In this document: piece by piece, positions 38,601-42,249 of the stretch
Layout: each line of letters opens with the position of its first letter
How positions within the stretch are numbered: position 1 is the stretch's first letter
Assembly (NCBI GenBank): GCA_037951105.1
Contig: JBAMJV010009017.1
Span: 62,001-126,000 of the forward strand
From: Echinarachnius parma
Lineage: Eukaryota; Echinodermata; Echinoidea; Clypeasteroida; Echinarachniidae
DNA: 64,000 nt
Reading direction: 5' to 3'
Program-made: the position numbers and the translations under genes
The notes under the pieces: generated by a model
What the model saw: the letters and a program-made list of their open reading frames with translations, nothing else
Databases searched by the model: none
Told to the model about the DNA's origin: nothing

Positions 38601-40176
38601 TGGCAGTATGTAAGTTTTGTGGTAACAATAGAACAGTTCATTCTGACTGACCGTTCTTGTTGATTTTCCTGCTTTAAAAAAAAATAATGAAAGATGTGGA
38701 GCTCTACAAGTTCTACTATTATTTGTTCGCCATGTTTAAACTGGTTCAGGATGAGTCATGAGAGGCTTGGCATGGGGTTTAGGAAAATAATATACAACTA
38801 ACGAATGGGCTTCTTGTGATAGTCAAATCTATTACCGAGGTGGGCTCAAAATGATTATTACCCGAAGCGTAGCTGAGGGTAATAGTCATTTTGAGCCCAC
38901 CGAGGTAATAGATTGCCTATCACAATCAAGCACATTCGTTAGTTGTTTTATATCACTCATCAATATCAGTGATTGTGTTCAGCTTATAGCAAAATAAGTG
39001 ATAATCTCTGAATATTTCATAAAATTGCTTGTAAATTTTGATATAAAATTCAATCGACATTAATGAAGCCAGTAATACGCTTAAAGTCATTGTTATTTTG
39101 CGCACACAATCACAAAGACGCAAAACTGAGTGCGCACCAACGCGCTGGCAGTTGCGCACATACGCGATGAATGCGTGCTAGCGCTCCCACGGATGTGCTT
39201 ATTGGCTGTCTTGGCGTTCTTCTTCCCAGGGTGTTAGTTTTTACCAGTAATGTCAATCACGTGACTAGAACGTGTGCGCCATAGAGTACTGCACAAATTT
39301 GATCGCGTGTGCATTTTGCTTAAACACATGATCTATGGGACGAACGCGTAACGAACTTTTAGTGTTAATTTTTTGCTAACAGCCCGGTCACATGATTGCG
39401 CGGGGATTGCGCGTGTTATCCAAAACTATCATTTGTCAAATACAATGGTAAAACGATCTTATGAGGGATATAATGTGTATTAACCAAAACCATTGTCTTT
39501 ATTGTGTAACAAACTTTTGTCTCGTTTTATATGCCCCTGCAACAAAATGGCCAGATGCATTATTGTATCAATGGATGTGTTCAAATTAACTATTTACCTT
39601 CCTATGTGTTCTACATCTTTCCATAAATTCACCACCGGCAGGTTATTAATTATGTTTTTTTTTTGTTGCAGCAGGGGGCACGAGAGCACGACTCTAAAGC
39701 TTGACACCTCAACCAACCAGGCACTACGAAGCGGCAGCAGGGGAGACAAGATGGTTGCCGATGACAGCATCTCCTTTGATGACGACTCAACCAACCAGGC
39801 ACTACGGACCAGCAGCAGGGGAGACAAGATGGTTGCCGATGACAGCATCTCCTTTGATGACGACTCAACCAACCAGGCATTACGGTCCAGCAGCAGGGGA
39901 GACAAGATGGTTGCCGATGACAGCATCTCCTTTGATGACGACTCAACCAACCAGGCACTACGGTCCAGCAGCAGGGGAGACAAGATGGTTGCTGATGACA
40001 GCATCTCCTTTGATGACGACTCCATAGAAGAGATGGACAGCGACATCACCAAGATATCGGGACATCAGCGGCTACGTACGCAGAGCAGCGGTAGCCTTGG
40101 TAGCGAAGTTAGTGGCAGTACGACCGCTAGTGAAGGGGATCTAATGATAAATGGACGACAAGGCATTGAGCATTAA
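2737..40176 (+). CDS. TBC1D1/TBC1D4: TBC1D1/TBC1D4 (AS160)-type RabGAP, 5'-partial, 17 exons in window
   Basis: Seventeen exons with GT-AG borders join without a phase break: 2737-2860, 11277-11368, 12372-12509, 20272-20364, 23152-23235, 23493-23890, 24639-24787, 26539-26745, 27873-28034, 28745-28903, 31331-31482, 31857-31949, 32610-32769, 35855-36024, 37455-37685, 38335-38483, 39672-40176. They give 1021 residues and a TAA. Order: end of PTB domain 2 (1-118), linker with an Akt-type site (Thr ~264), DUF3350-like segment (~325-355), TBC domain (~484-700) with Arg finger (~537, DLGRTYP) and Gln finger (~574, GYCQG), coiled coil (~745-845), and a 26-residue repeat tail (867-970). Vertebrate family members switch off Rab8/10-type GTPases on GLUT4 vesicles and are inhibited by Akt phosphorylation. 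The first PTB domain and the start codon lie upstream of this window. Assignment rests on remembered similarity to human TBC1D1 along the whole length; I ran no search. Confidence 0.93.
2861..5443 (+). other. Intron 1, first part
   Basis: AT-rich, with a short poly-C/poly-A tract near 3980-4005. The longest open frames (113 and 91 codons) show no motif or codon bias. I see nothing functional. Confidence 0.5.
5444..9304. mobile_element. 3.9-kb inverted-repeat element with CCGGA-rich ends
   Basis: The left end gttgtgacccgga and right end tccgggtcacaac are inverted copies. Both ends are packed with ccggaccggaa-type motifs (5470-5545 and 9190-9300). Flanks ATTAAT and ATTAGT could be a 6-bp target duplication with one mismatch. 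Inside are poly-C tracts (6391-6412, 7059-7078), a 43-bp x 3 repeat and GC-rich islands at 5900-6060 and 8880-8950. No transposase was recognised, so it is probably non-autonomous or decayed. Confidence 0.7.
6591..6720 (+). repeat. 43-bp x 3 tandem repeat
   Basis: Unit gatggcagtgggcatgcatg then attttgataaagatggacat gat, at 6591, 6634 and 6677, inside the 5444-9304 element. 43 bp shifts the frame at each unit, so no repeat protein results. Confidence 0.85.
10090..10410 (-). repeat. Reversed retroelement-like 3' tail
   Basis: It starts tttgaagtttattaacaaca and ends in an AAT run (10384-10405), with a 78-codon minus-strand open frame (10121-10357). This resembles the repeat ends at 47697-47930 and 59770-59850. 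The family is not identified. Confidence 0.35.
10411..11276 (+). other. Intron 1, last part
   Basis: AT-rich sequence with a T-rich stretch near 10800-10840. No gene, tandem array or inverted-repeat element was seen. Confidence 0.4.
11277..11368 (+). CDS. TBC1D1/TBC1D4: Gene 1 exon 2: linker after PTB2
   Basis: Acceptor atgtag, donor AAG|gtacat. It takes one base from exon 1 and ends in phase 0, reading [13 protein letters not shown] and ending AIEFTQQLK. The matching human segment ends TIFEEVQKL. Three decayed copies of its 3' end and donor region lie in the following intron. Confidence 0.8.
11369..12371 (+). repeat. Intron with decayed copies of the exon 2 3' end
   Basis: Sequences like exon 2's agccaagcaattgagttcac plus tcaacagttgaag recur at 11605-11648 (followed by gtatat), about 11898-11940, and 12064-12102 (donor changed to gc). 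Intron sequence gatctaataatgat, which follows exon 2 at 11409, recurs at 11991, so intron DNA was copied too. A GAT-rich microsatellite lies at 11655-11700. Confidence 0.7.
12372..12509 (+). CDS. TBC1D1/TBC1D4: Gene 1 exon 3: helical segment after PTB2
   Basis: Acceptor ttctgcag, donor AGG|gtaagt, phase 0 at both ends. It reads [16 protein letters not shown] and then [16 protein letters not shown], aligned with the human FLRCLYEEKQKEHIHI. A copy of the donor and first intron bases recurs near 13003-13060. Confidence 0.85.
12596..12980. mobile_element. TTAA-type MITE, copy 1
   Basis: Starts aagggatctagtaacttt, ends ttactaagtcccttta: imperfect inverted termini. The same ~385-bp sequence occurs at 14030-14414 and 33181-33576, with shared internal phrases such as tgaggatttggacaatg. 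Confidence 0.85.
12990..13062 (+). repeat. Copy of the exon 3 donor and first intron bases
   Basis: The bases after exon 3 (gtaagttat, then gcaactcttacaga) recur at about 13003-13035 as gtaagttat then gtaactcttacaga. The two copies are separated by a MITE inserted at 12596-12980. Confidence 0.65.
13063..14029 (+). other. Intron 3 with degenerate CCTAA run and low-copy repeat
   Basis: A degenerate run of CCTAA-type units (aaccctaatcccaatctc) lies at 13345-13388. At about 13850-13925 a C-rich stretch ending gctacgccactg resembles sequences at 42400-42930 and 48373-48440. No exon is supported. Confidence 0.4.
14030..14414. mobile_element. TTAA-type MITE, copy 2
   Basis: Begins TTAAAGGGATCTAGTAAC and ends ACTAAGTCCCTTTAA. 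The TTAA at both ends is the likely target duplication, the signature of piggyBac-mobilised MITEs. Confidence 0.88.
14415..15063 (+). other. Intron 3 spacer
   Basis: AT-rich, no open frame of note and no repeat family recognised up to the inverted-repeat frame that starts at 15064. Confidence 0.4.
15064..17829. mobile_element. Inverted-repeat frame holding a 156-bp satellite
   Basis: gtatcccccgaacca at 15064-15078 faces tggttcgggggatac at 17815-17829. Inside, CCG-rich microsatellite DNA (15110-15155) leads into the satellite, followed by a nested inverted repeat (17601-17647 with 17757-17804, ctggcgatccagttctaa). No transposase frame is seen. The outer repeats could belong to a larger element. 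Confidence 0.55.
15160..17430 (+). repeat. 156-bp satellite, about 14-15 copies
   Basis: gaacgctctacaggtccgag recurs every 156 bp from 15170. Each unit also holds the palindrome ccatggtaaccatg. Two units carry a 12-bp duplication (gataaccatgat), giving 168 bp. Later units share variants (ctatagatcc), pointing to duplication in blocks. Confidence 0.95.
17830..19253 (+). other. Intron 3 spacer with loose repeats
   Basis: Between 18240 and 18650 the phrase aaagaaaagagttatgctgg and accaagtatgtt recur four or five times at about 110-bp spacing with heavy decay, an old tandem repeat. No exon was found. Confidence 0.4.
19254..19816. mobile_element. 563-bp TTAA-flanked MITE
   Basis: Starts TTAAAGGGATAGTTGAGTT and ends AACTCAACTATCCCTTTAA, near-perfect inverted repeats with TTAA at both ends. 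A subterminal agagggcgc / gcgccctct pair is also inverted. Confidence 0.9.
19932..20092. mobile_element. 161-bp palindromic MITE
   Basis: cagggggtgtattctgaaaa faces ttttcagaatacaccccctg, a perfect 20-bp terminal inverted repeat with a partly palindromic interior. Confidence 0.9.
20161..20243 (+). repeat. Short TTAA family (~80 bp)
   Basis: Starts ttaaccca, includes a ggaacctg core and aatctagtag, ends ggttaa. Members of this family also lie at 1634-1713, 24811-24890, 24940-25009, 28359-28437, 42171-42249 and 62069-62147. Confidence 0.7.
20272..20364 (+). CDS. TBC1D1/TBC1D4: Gene 1 exon 4: basic [11 protein letters not shown] segment
   Basis: Acceptor tttttgcag, donor AGG|gtaagt, phase 0 at both ends. 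It encodes [16 protein letters not shown], close to human KAKRSLTSSLESIFSR, one of the strongest family signatures outside the TBC domain. Confidence 0.9.
20513..20668. mobile_element. 156-bp MITE, CTGGGGGTGTTGCATAAA ends
   Basis: ctgggggtgttgcataaa faces tttatgcaacacccccag, a perfect inverted repeat. The interior holds inverted tcaatcgcaacg / cgttgcgattga. Confidence 0.92.
20669..23151 (+). other. Intron 4
   Basis: 2.5 kb with no array or inverted-repeat element that I can support, and only short open frames. It is one of the quieter stretches of the gene. Confidence 0.4.
23152..23235 (+). CDS. TBC1D1/TBC1D4: Gene 1 exon 5: basic linker
   Basis: Acceptor ttacacag, donor GTG|gtgagt, phase 0 at both ends, 28 codons ([17 protein letters not shown]...). 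It sits where vertebrates have the low-complexity basic stretch after the SLTSS motif. The support is splice phase and position rather than conservation. Confidence 0.75.
23236..23492 (+). repeat. GATGAT/GACGAT-rich intron 5
   Basis: Degenerate trinucleotide runs (gatgattacgatgacgac etc.) fill 23318-23440. Confidence 0.7.
23493..23890 (+). CDS. TBC1D1/TBC1D4: Gene 1 exon 6: Ser/Pro/His-rich linker with Akt-type site
   Basis: Acceptor ttctacag, donor AG|gtaaat, phase 0 in and two bases out. It starts with a Ser/Pro/Thr-rich stretch, passes a His/Pro run, and reaches [12 protein letters not shown] with Thr at 23751-23753. This fits the Akt consensus R-x-R-x-x-S/T and aligns with RRRAHTFSHPP, the AS160 Thr642 site. 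The KPPLLR end aligns with human RSPLLR. The exon is much richer in G+C than the flanking introns. Confidence 0.88.
23891..24638 (+). other. Intron 6
   Basis: AT-rich, no motif, repeat or exon supported. Confidence 0.4.
24639..24787 (+). CDS. TBC1D1/TBC1D4: Gene 1 exon 7: DUF3350 / calmodulin-binding-like segment
   Basis: Acceptor ccgaacag, donor CCAA|gtaagt, two bases in and one out. It encodes [20 protein letters not shown], matching human TPRRISWRQRIFLRVASPM, the conserved basic/aromatic helix before the GAP domain (DUF3350, reported to bind calmodulin in vertebrates). Confidence 0.92.
24811..25009 (+). repeat. Two members of the short TTAA family
   Basis: 24811-24890 (ttaacctgtt ... atgggttaa) and 24940-25009 (... 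cacccggttcccgtaagcaa then cgggttaa), separated by an AAT microsatellite at 24897-24910. Confidence 0.7.
25010..26538 (+). other. Intron 7 remainder
   Basis: AT-rich. 25660-25740 (gtcaaacctgataaagcaat, gaccaccctgtc) distantly resembles the MITE at 56839-56994. No exon supported. Confidence 0.4.
26539..26745 (+). CDS. TBC1D1/TBC1D4: Gene 1 exon 8: acidic patch and helix before the TBC domain
   Basis: Acceptor aaatgtag, donor CAAG|gtagga. An acidic run ([11 protein letters not shown]) precedes [20 protein letters not shown], matching human [22 protein letters not shown]. It takes one base in and carries one out. Confidence 0.92.
26746..27485 (+). other. Intron 8, first part
   Basis: No exon supported. 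26770-26960 begins with attaaagggatc and ends with aaggggttaa, so it may be a decayed TTAA-type repeat. Confidence 0.3.
27486..27804. mobile_element. ~318-bp MITE, GGGTGTTTCACAAAG-type ends
   Basis: ccaggggggttttacacaaag-like left end faces ctttgtgaaacacccccag on the right, with inner aacttaattctaagttgg / ccaacttggagttaagttt. Related text occurs at 59226-59275 and 63285-63345. Confidence 0.75.
27873..28034 (+). CDS. TBC1D1/TBC1D4: Gene 1 exon 9: N-terminal flank of the TBC domain
   Basis: Acceptor gttttgtag, donor GAAG|gtacaa. It encodes [17 protein letters not shown] and then [11 protein letters not shown], matching human VKLDYEEVGACQKEV and DIHTLLKEG. Two partial copies follow in the next intron. 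Confidence 0.93.
28087..28320 (+). repeat. Two partial copies of exon 9 in intron 9
   Basis: Copy 1 (28087-28191) repeats two thirds of exon 9 and its donor gtacaatt. Its differences from the exon (CTC/CTG, GTC/GTT, ACC/ACT, CTA/TTA) are all synonymous in the exon frame. Copy 2 (about 28248-28312) is shorter and has a deletion and stops. The nearest acceptor of copy 1 (aatatag) puts it out of frame. Confidence 0.85.
28359..28625 (+). repeat. Short TTAA-family member and ATT microsatellite
   Basis: 28359-28437 belongs to the short TTAA family (gttaatccattgcctacagg ... aacaggtta). An AAT/ATT-rich self-complementary microsatellite follows at 28552-28612. Confidence 0.65.
28745..28903 (+). CDS. 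TBC1D1/TBC1D4: Gene 1 exon 10: start of the TBC domain
   Basis: Acceptor aattgcag, donor CTAG|gtaagt. It encodes [16 protein letters not shown] and [14 protein letters not shown], covering the TBC R-x-x-x-W motif and the helix just before the Arg finger. The glycine codon is split by the intron and the catalytic Arg starts the next exon. The last ~43 bases plus the donor are the first unit of a 35-copy array. Reading on past the first donor meets TAG at once. Confidence 0.95.
28861..30610 (+). repeat. 50-bp x 35 array spanning the exon 10 donor
   Basis: Exactly 50-bp units run from inside exon 10 to 30610. Each holds about 40 bases like the exon end (accaacatgccatccttata then gacctag) followed by gtaagt or gtaagc. 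Variants are gccatc/gcaatc and gtaagtagtg/gtaagcaatg, with rare single changes such as tatatacc near 29747. The first unit overlaps the coding exon. No intermediate acceptors are seen. Confidence 0.95.
30890..31205 (+). repeat. Two degenerate copies of exon 11 upstream of the true exon
   Basis: Copy B (31096-31205) follows tccag and is almost identical to the first ~95 bp of exon 11, but a short insertion replaces the Arg finger codon with Cys/Ala/Cys and the GYCQG part is missing. Copy A (30890-30993) follows ccccag, is diverged and carries a poly-C run (30902-30919) where the exon has ccccagccacccc. Flanking intron text (ctgatcat, atccttctt) also recurs, showing unit-wise duplication. Confidence 0.85.
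31331..31482 (+). CDS. TBC1D1/TBC1D4: Gene 1 exon 11: catalytic Arg and Gln fingers
   Basis: Acceptor cccctttag, donor CAT|gtgagt. It completes G, then RTYPSHPYF (Arg finger codon 31333-31335), and later [16 protein letters not shown] with the Gln finger. Both residues of the dual-finger GAP mechanism are present, so the enzyme should be active. Two progressively decayed copies lie just upstream. Confidence 0.96.
31483..31856 (+). other. Intron 11
   Basis: AT-rich, no feature beyond the splice sites. The minus-strand open frame 31494-31805 has AT-driven composition and no motif. Confidence 0.45.
31857..31949 (+). CDS. TBC1D1/TBC1D4: Gene 1 exon 12: TBC domain helix
   Basis: Acceptor tttcag, donor CAG|gtaagc, phase 0 at both ends. 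It encodes [19 protein letters not shown] and [12 protein letters not shown], matching human EEQAFEMLKFLMYDLGF and RKQYRPDMMSLQ. The last ~52 bases recur once downstream. Confidence 0.94.
31898..32065 (+). repeat. 92-bp tandem copy of the exon 12 3' end and donor
   Basis: The bases gttctctctgggtttcagga through the exon 12 donor recur at 31990-32043 with one or two changes, followed by gtaaac and similar intron bases (tatcagtctagag against tattggtccagag). Confidence 0.9.
32066..32609 (+). other. Intron 12 remainder
   Basis: No exon, array or inverted-repeat element seen. Confidence 0.4.
32610..32769 (+). CDS. TBC1D1/TBC1D4: Gene 1 exon 13: TBC domain core
   Basis: Acceptor gacccacag, donor TTTG|gtaagt. 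It encodes [20 protein letters not shown] and [20 protein letters not shown], almost identical to the human segment. No tandem copies of this exon were seen. Confidence 0.96.
32880..33025 (+). repeat. Oldest, decayed copy of exon 14
   Basis: Fragments ctttgaggt, caaggtagctctggtt, atcctgcagagtgatggctt and ggaattactt follow the order of exon 14 and its spacer, but with indels that break the frame. The copy is cut at 33025 by the element 33028-35439. The spacer resumes at 35442. Confidence 0.75.
33181..33576. mobile_element. TTAA-type MITE, copy 3 (nested)
   Basis: Starts TTAAAGGGATCTAGTAAC, ends ACTAAGTCCCTTTAA; same family as 12596-12980 and 14030-14414. Its TTAA ends lie inside the 33028-35439 element, so it inserted later. 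Confidence 0.9.
34291..34720 (+). promoter_or_regulatory. Clusters of AGGTCA direct repeats (DR1-like)
   Basis: aggtcaaaggtcaaaggtca at 34291-34310, aggtcataggtcaacaggtc at 34441-34460, aggtcaaaggtca at 34563-34575 and aaggtcaaaggtca at 34703-34716. AGGTCA repeats spaced by one base match nuclear-receptor DR1 sites, but they sit in a mobile element, so function is uncertain. Confidence 0.35.
35442..35854 (+). repeat. Two upstream 195-bp in-frame copies of exon 14
   Basis: Acceptor-like ttttag precedes copies at 35465 and 35660, and the true exon starts at 35855, so the period is exactly 195 bp (65 codons). Each copy has about the first 123 bp of exon 14 and then a 72-bp intron-like spacer (ttatttgaattacttaagac...). 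The frame stays open from 35422 through both copies into exon 14. Copies 2 and 3 are nearly identical; copy 1 is more diverged. Confidence 0.92.
35855..36024 (+). CDS. TBC1D1/TBC1D4: Gene 1 exon 14: last TBC helices
   Basis: Acceptor tccatttcag, donor CATG|gtaagg. It encodes [19 protein letters not shown] and [16 protein letters not shown], matching human [18 protein letters not shown] and LPDMNTSEMEKIITQV. It is the last of three in-frame 195-bp copies and the only one that keeps the exon's 3' third and donor. Confidence 0.94.
36025..36960 (+). other. Intron 14, old decayed ~110-bp repeat
   Basis: No gene. Phrases such as cattggtgtt, cccatgtttgtt and tgcaaact recur about five times between 36436 and 36850 in roughly the same order, suggesting an old tandem repeat. 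Confidence 0.35.
36960..37392 (+). repeat. Copies of the exon 15 acceptor region
   Basis: Exon 15 starts cttgcag|gcttacagcttgg. Upstream, cttgcag|gcctacagctttt occurs at 37375 and tttcag|gcatacaactca at 36971. The 37375 copy soon meets a stop (TGA). The 36971 copy may be chance. Confidence 0.5.
37455..37685 (+). CDS. TBC1D1/TBC1D4: Gene 1 exon 15: AYEVEYHV motif and coiled coil
   Basis: Acceptor acttgcag, donor ACAG|gtaata, phase 0 at both ends, 77 codons. It starts [20 protein letters not shown] (human [19 protein letters not shown]) and continues into a heptad-like coiled coil. Copies of its acceptor region occur upstream near 37375 and possibly 36971. Confidence 0.93.
37706..38130 (+). 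repeat. 52-bp x 8 intronic tandem array after exon 15
   Basis: Unit starting atacctccaggtggaggcag, then tatgttttgtaagatgataa and agagtgctggtt, about eight copies beginning 20 bases after the exon 15 donor. The first unit lacks one base. It holds ccag|gtgga, which resembles a donor, but no exon 15 coding bases are copied. Confidence 0.92.
38335..38483 (+). CDS. TBC1D1/TBC1D4: Gene 1 exon 16: C-terminal coiled coil
   Basis: Acceptor attttccag, donor CAA|gtaagt, two bases carried out. It encodes [20 protein letters not shown] and [13 protein letters not shown], matching the human ETKMKSLIRTLEQEK and LRKLLPADALVN end of the protein. Confidence 0.92.
38789..39476 (+). mobile_element. Fold-back element, copy 1 (intron 16)
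   Basis: Starts tatacaactaacgaatgggc and ends near gatcttatgagggatataat. Its first 160 bp form a hairpin: tctattaccgaggtgggctc is answered by gagcccaccgaggtaataga. It matches the reverse complement of 41456-42172 over nearly its whole length. Confidence 0.9.
39672..40176 (+). CDS. TBC1D1/TBC1D4: Gene 1 exon 17: terminal exon with 4 x 26-residue repeat
   Basis: The acceptor ttgcagcag is a NAGNAG site: splicing at 39672 or 39675 keeps the frame. The exon reads [10 protein letters not shown], then four copies of [20 protein letters not shown] plus ISFDDD, then [19 protein letters not shown] and a Ser/Gly/Thr-rich end before TAA (40174-40176). Human TBC1D1 ends about 20 residues after the coiled coil, so this 168-residue tail is extra. 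Exon 16 carries two bases out and the reading frame continues, so the exon is very likely translated. Confidence 0.85.
39709..40020 (+). repeat. TBC1D1/TBC1D4: 78-bp x 4 coding minisatellite in exon 17
   Basis: Units start at 39709, 39787, 39865 and 39943. 78 bp is 26 codons. Each unit holds a basic SRGDKM segment and an acidic serine-containing [10 protein letters not shown] segment. Unit 1 differs by SGS and unit 2 by TSS where units 3 and 4 have SSS; the rest is nearly invariant. Confidence 0.95.
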
Positions 40177-40960
40177 TGTTACCTCTAACACATGACTCTA
40201 TCTGCTATGATCTATGTGGTCTGTTAAAGATCTGATTAAGATTCTATACAAGGATGCAGGATCCTCAATGGCTTTGCATTCAAAGCAGTGGCAGTATGAC
40301 TGCTAGTGAGAGAGAGCTGATGACAAATAGAAGACAAGGCTCTCGAGCAGCGACTAAACCTCTAAACTCTGATTATTTGTATTACTCAATGTGATCTGAT
40401 GATGAGATTCTAGAACAAAAATACAGAGCTGTACATGAATATCCTTGCATTCAAAGTAGTGGTATTGCCTAGAAAGCAAAGTGGCAGTATAACTGCTAGT
40501 GAAGGAGGTACTATGGCAACATGGGAGTCAGTCAAAGCCTGGAGCATTGATATAAACTCTCAACTCTGGGCTTCTATACCAAAGATGGTAGGAATAACAG
40601 TGGCTTACGTGGCATTGCATGGAATTACTTACTGGAGGAGTAGTGCTCCCCCAACCCTCTCTAAATGCCACGGAGCAGCTATGCAGTCAGAGCAGTGGCA
40701 GCCTTGGCAACAAAAGACGGTGCAGCTTCTATTTCTACTCATCCAAGATGGCTTGGATGTAAATGTCTAATGCTTGTACTCTCCAGCTGCACCTAAGACG
40801 CTCCCTAATATATTGATTTGAGGGACATCTGCCCCTGAATGCTGGAAGTGGCGAAAATCTTGATAGTGACATTAGTACACATTGTGAGAATTAACAGACC
40901 TTGAGACTCTGCATGCATATCAAGTAAAAATAAAAGATATCTGCAGATTTCTACACTGAC
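40177..40960 (+). other. Gene 1 3' UTR, candidate poly(A) signal at 40929
   Basis: After the stop, AATAAA occurs at 40929-40934. Decayed copies of the exon 17 tail (agtggcagta, tgctagtgaa) recur at about 40276-40350, 40447-40510 and less clearly 40655-40720. An open frame at 40435-40770 arises from these and shows no family features. Retroelement-like sequence ending in TTATTATTATCATT follows at about 41180-41265. Confidence 0.55.
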
Positions 40961-41455
40961 AAACACAGTATACAGAGCTGTTATTGGCATTATTATTTTG
41001 TTTATTCCTGACTGGACAGGTGTGCCGGTGTTATTCATCACATGATTACATGTGTGATTTCATATATTTTCTTTGTAGCCATCATGAAAATATCCTTTGC
41101 CTTTTATGGCATTATGCTGTATTATCATAGTTGACCGAGTGAGCCTGCAAGATTGTTAGCCTGCTTCTTCATGATCTGTATAGTGCTCTGTGAGAGCTTT
41201 GAGACTTACATGTAACTGTAATTAAGCGATATAAAAATGGACAATTATTATTATTATCATTATAGTTGTTCCTTCTTGCCTGCCAGAAAACCAGTAATTA
41301 AGCACAGTATTTAAGAGTGATGTCACAAACATTCACTGCCATGGTTCTAAATAATGTTCAGGCAAGCCAACTAATTGTGACCTAGCAGTTGCTAAGAAGA
41401 CAATTGGCCAGCTCTAACCCACCTTCGAAAATCAGAATTAGAGAACAAGTTATTA

Positions 41456-42172
41456 TATATTATATCCCTCATAAGATCGATTTACCATTGTATTTGACAA
41501 ATGATAGTTTTGGACAACACGCGCAATCCCCGCGCAATCACGTGACCGGGCTGTTAGCAAAAAATTAACACTAAAAGTTCGTTACGCGTTCGTCCCATAG
41601 ATCATGTGTTTTAGCAAAATGCACACGCGATCAGATTTGTGCAGTACTCTATGGCGCACACGTTCTAGTCACATGATTGACATTGCTGGTAAAAACTAAC
41701 ACCCTGGGAAGAAGAACGCCAAGACAGCCAATAAGCACATCCGTGGGAGCGCTAGCACGCATTCATCGCGTATGTGCGCAACTGCCAGCACGTTGGTGCG
41801 CACTCAGTTTTGCGTCTTTGTGATTGTATGCGCAAAATAACAATGACTTTAAGCGTATTAGATGCGCCGTGGTTCTGGAGGCTCATACTGGCTTTATTAA
41901 TGTCGATTGATTTTTATATAAAAATTTACAAGCGATTTTATAAAATATTCAAGAGATTATCACTTATTTTGCTATAAGCTGAACACAATCACTGATATTG
42001 ATGAGTGATATAAAACAACTAACGAATGTGCTTGATTGTGATAGGCAATCTATTACCTCGGTGGGCTCAAAATGACTATTACCCTCAGCTACGCTTCGGG
42101 TAATAATCATTTTGAGCCCACCTCGGTAATAGATTTGACTATCACAAGAAGCCCATTCGTTAGTTGTATATT
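41456..42172 (-). mobile_element. Fold-back element, copy 2 (3' flank, inverted)
   Basis: Reverse complement of the 38789-39476 element, with about 26 extra bases (gatgcgccgtggttctggag...) near 41870. It runs straight into a short TTAA-family repeat at 42171. Confidence 0.9.
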
Positions 42173-42249
42173 AACCACTTGACTACAGGAACCGGGTAGG
42201 TTGTGTACAAAGTCTATGGAGATTTCAGAATCTGGAAGGAACAGATTAA
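42171..42249 (+). repeat. Short TTAA family member
   Basis: ttaaccacttgactacagga, accgggtaggttg, then tatggagatttcagaatctg and gattaa: same order as 62069-62147. Confidence 0.75.

Noticed and set aside
40435..40770. 111-codon frame after the gene 1 stop
   Set aside because: It is made from decayed copies of the exon 17 tail in the 3' UTR, with no splice phase to the gene.
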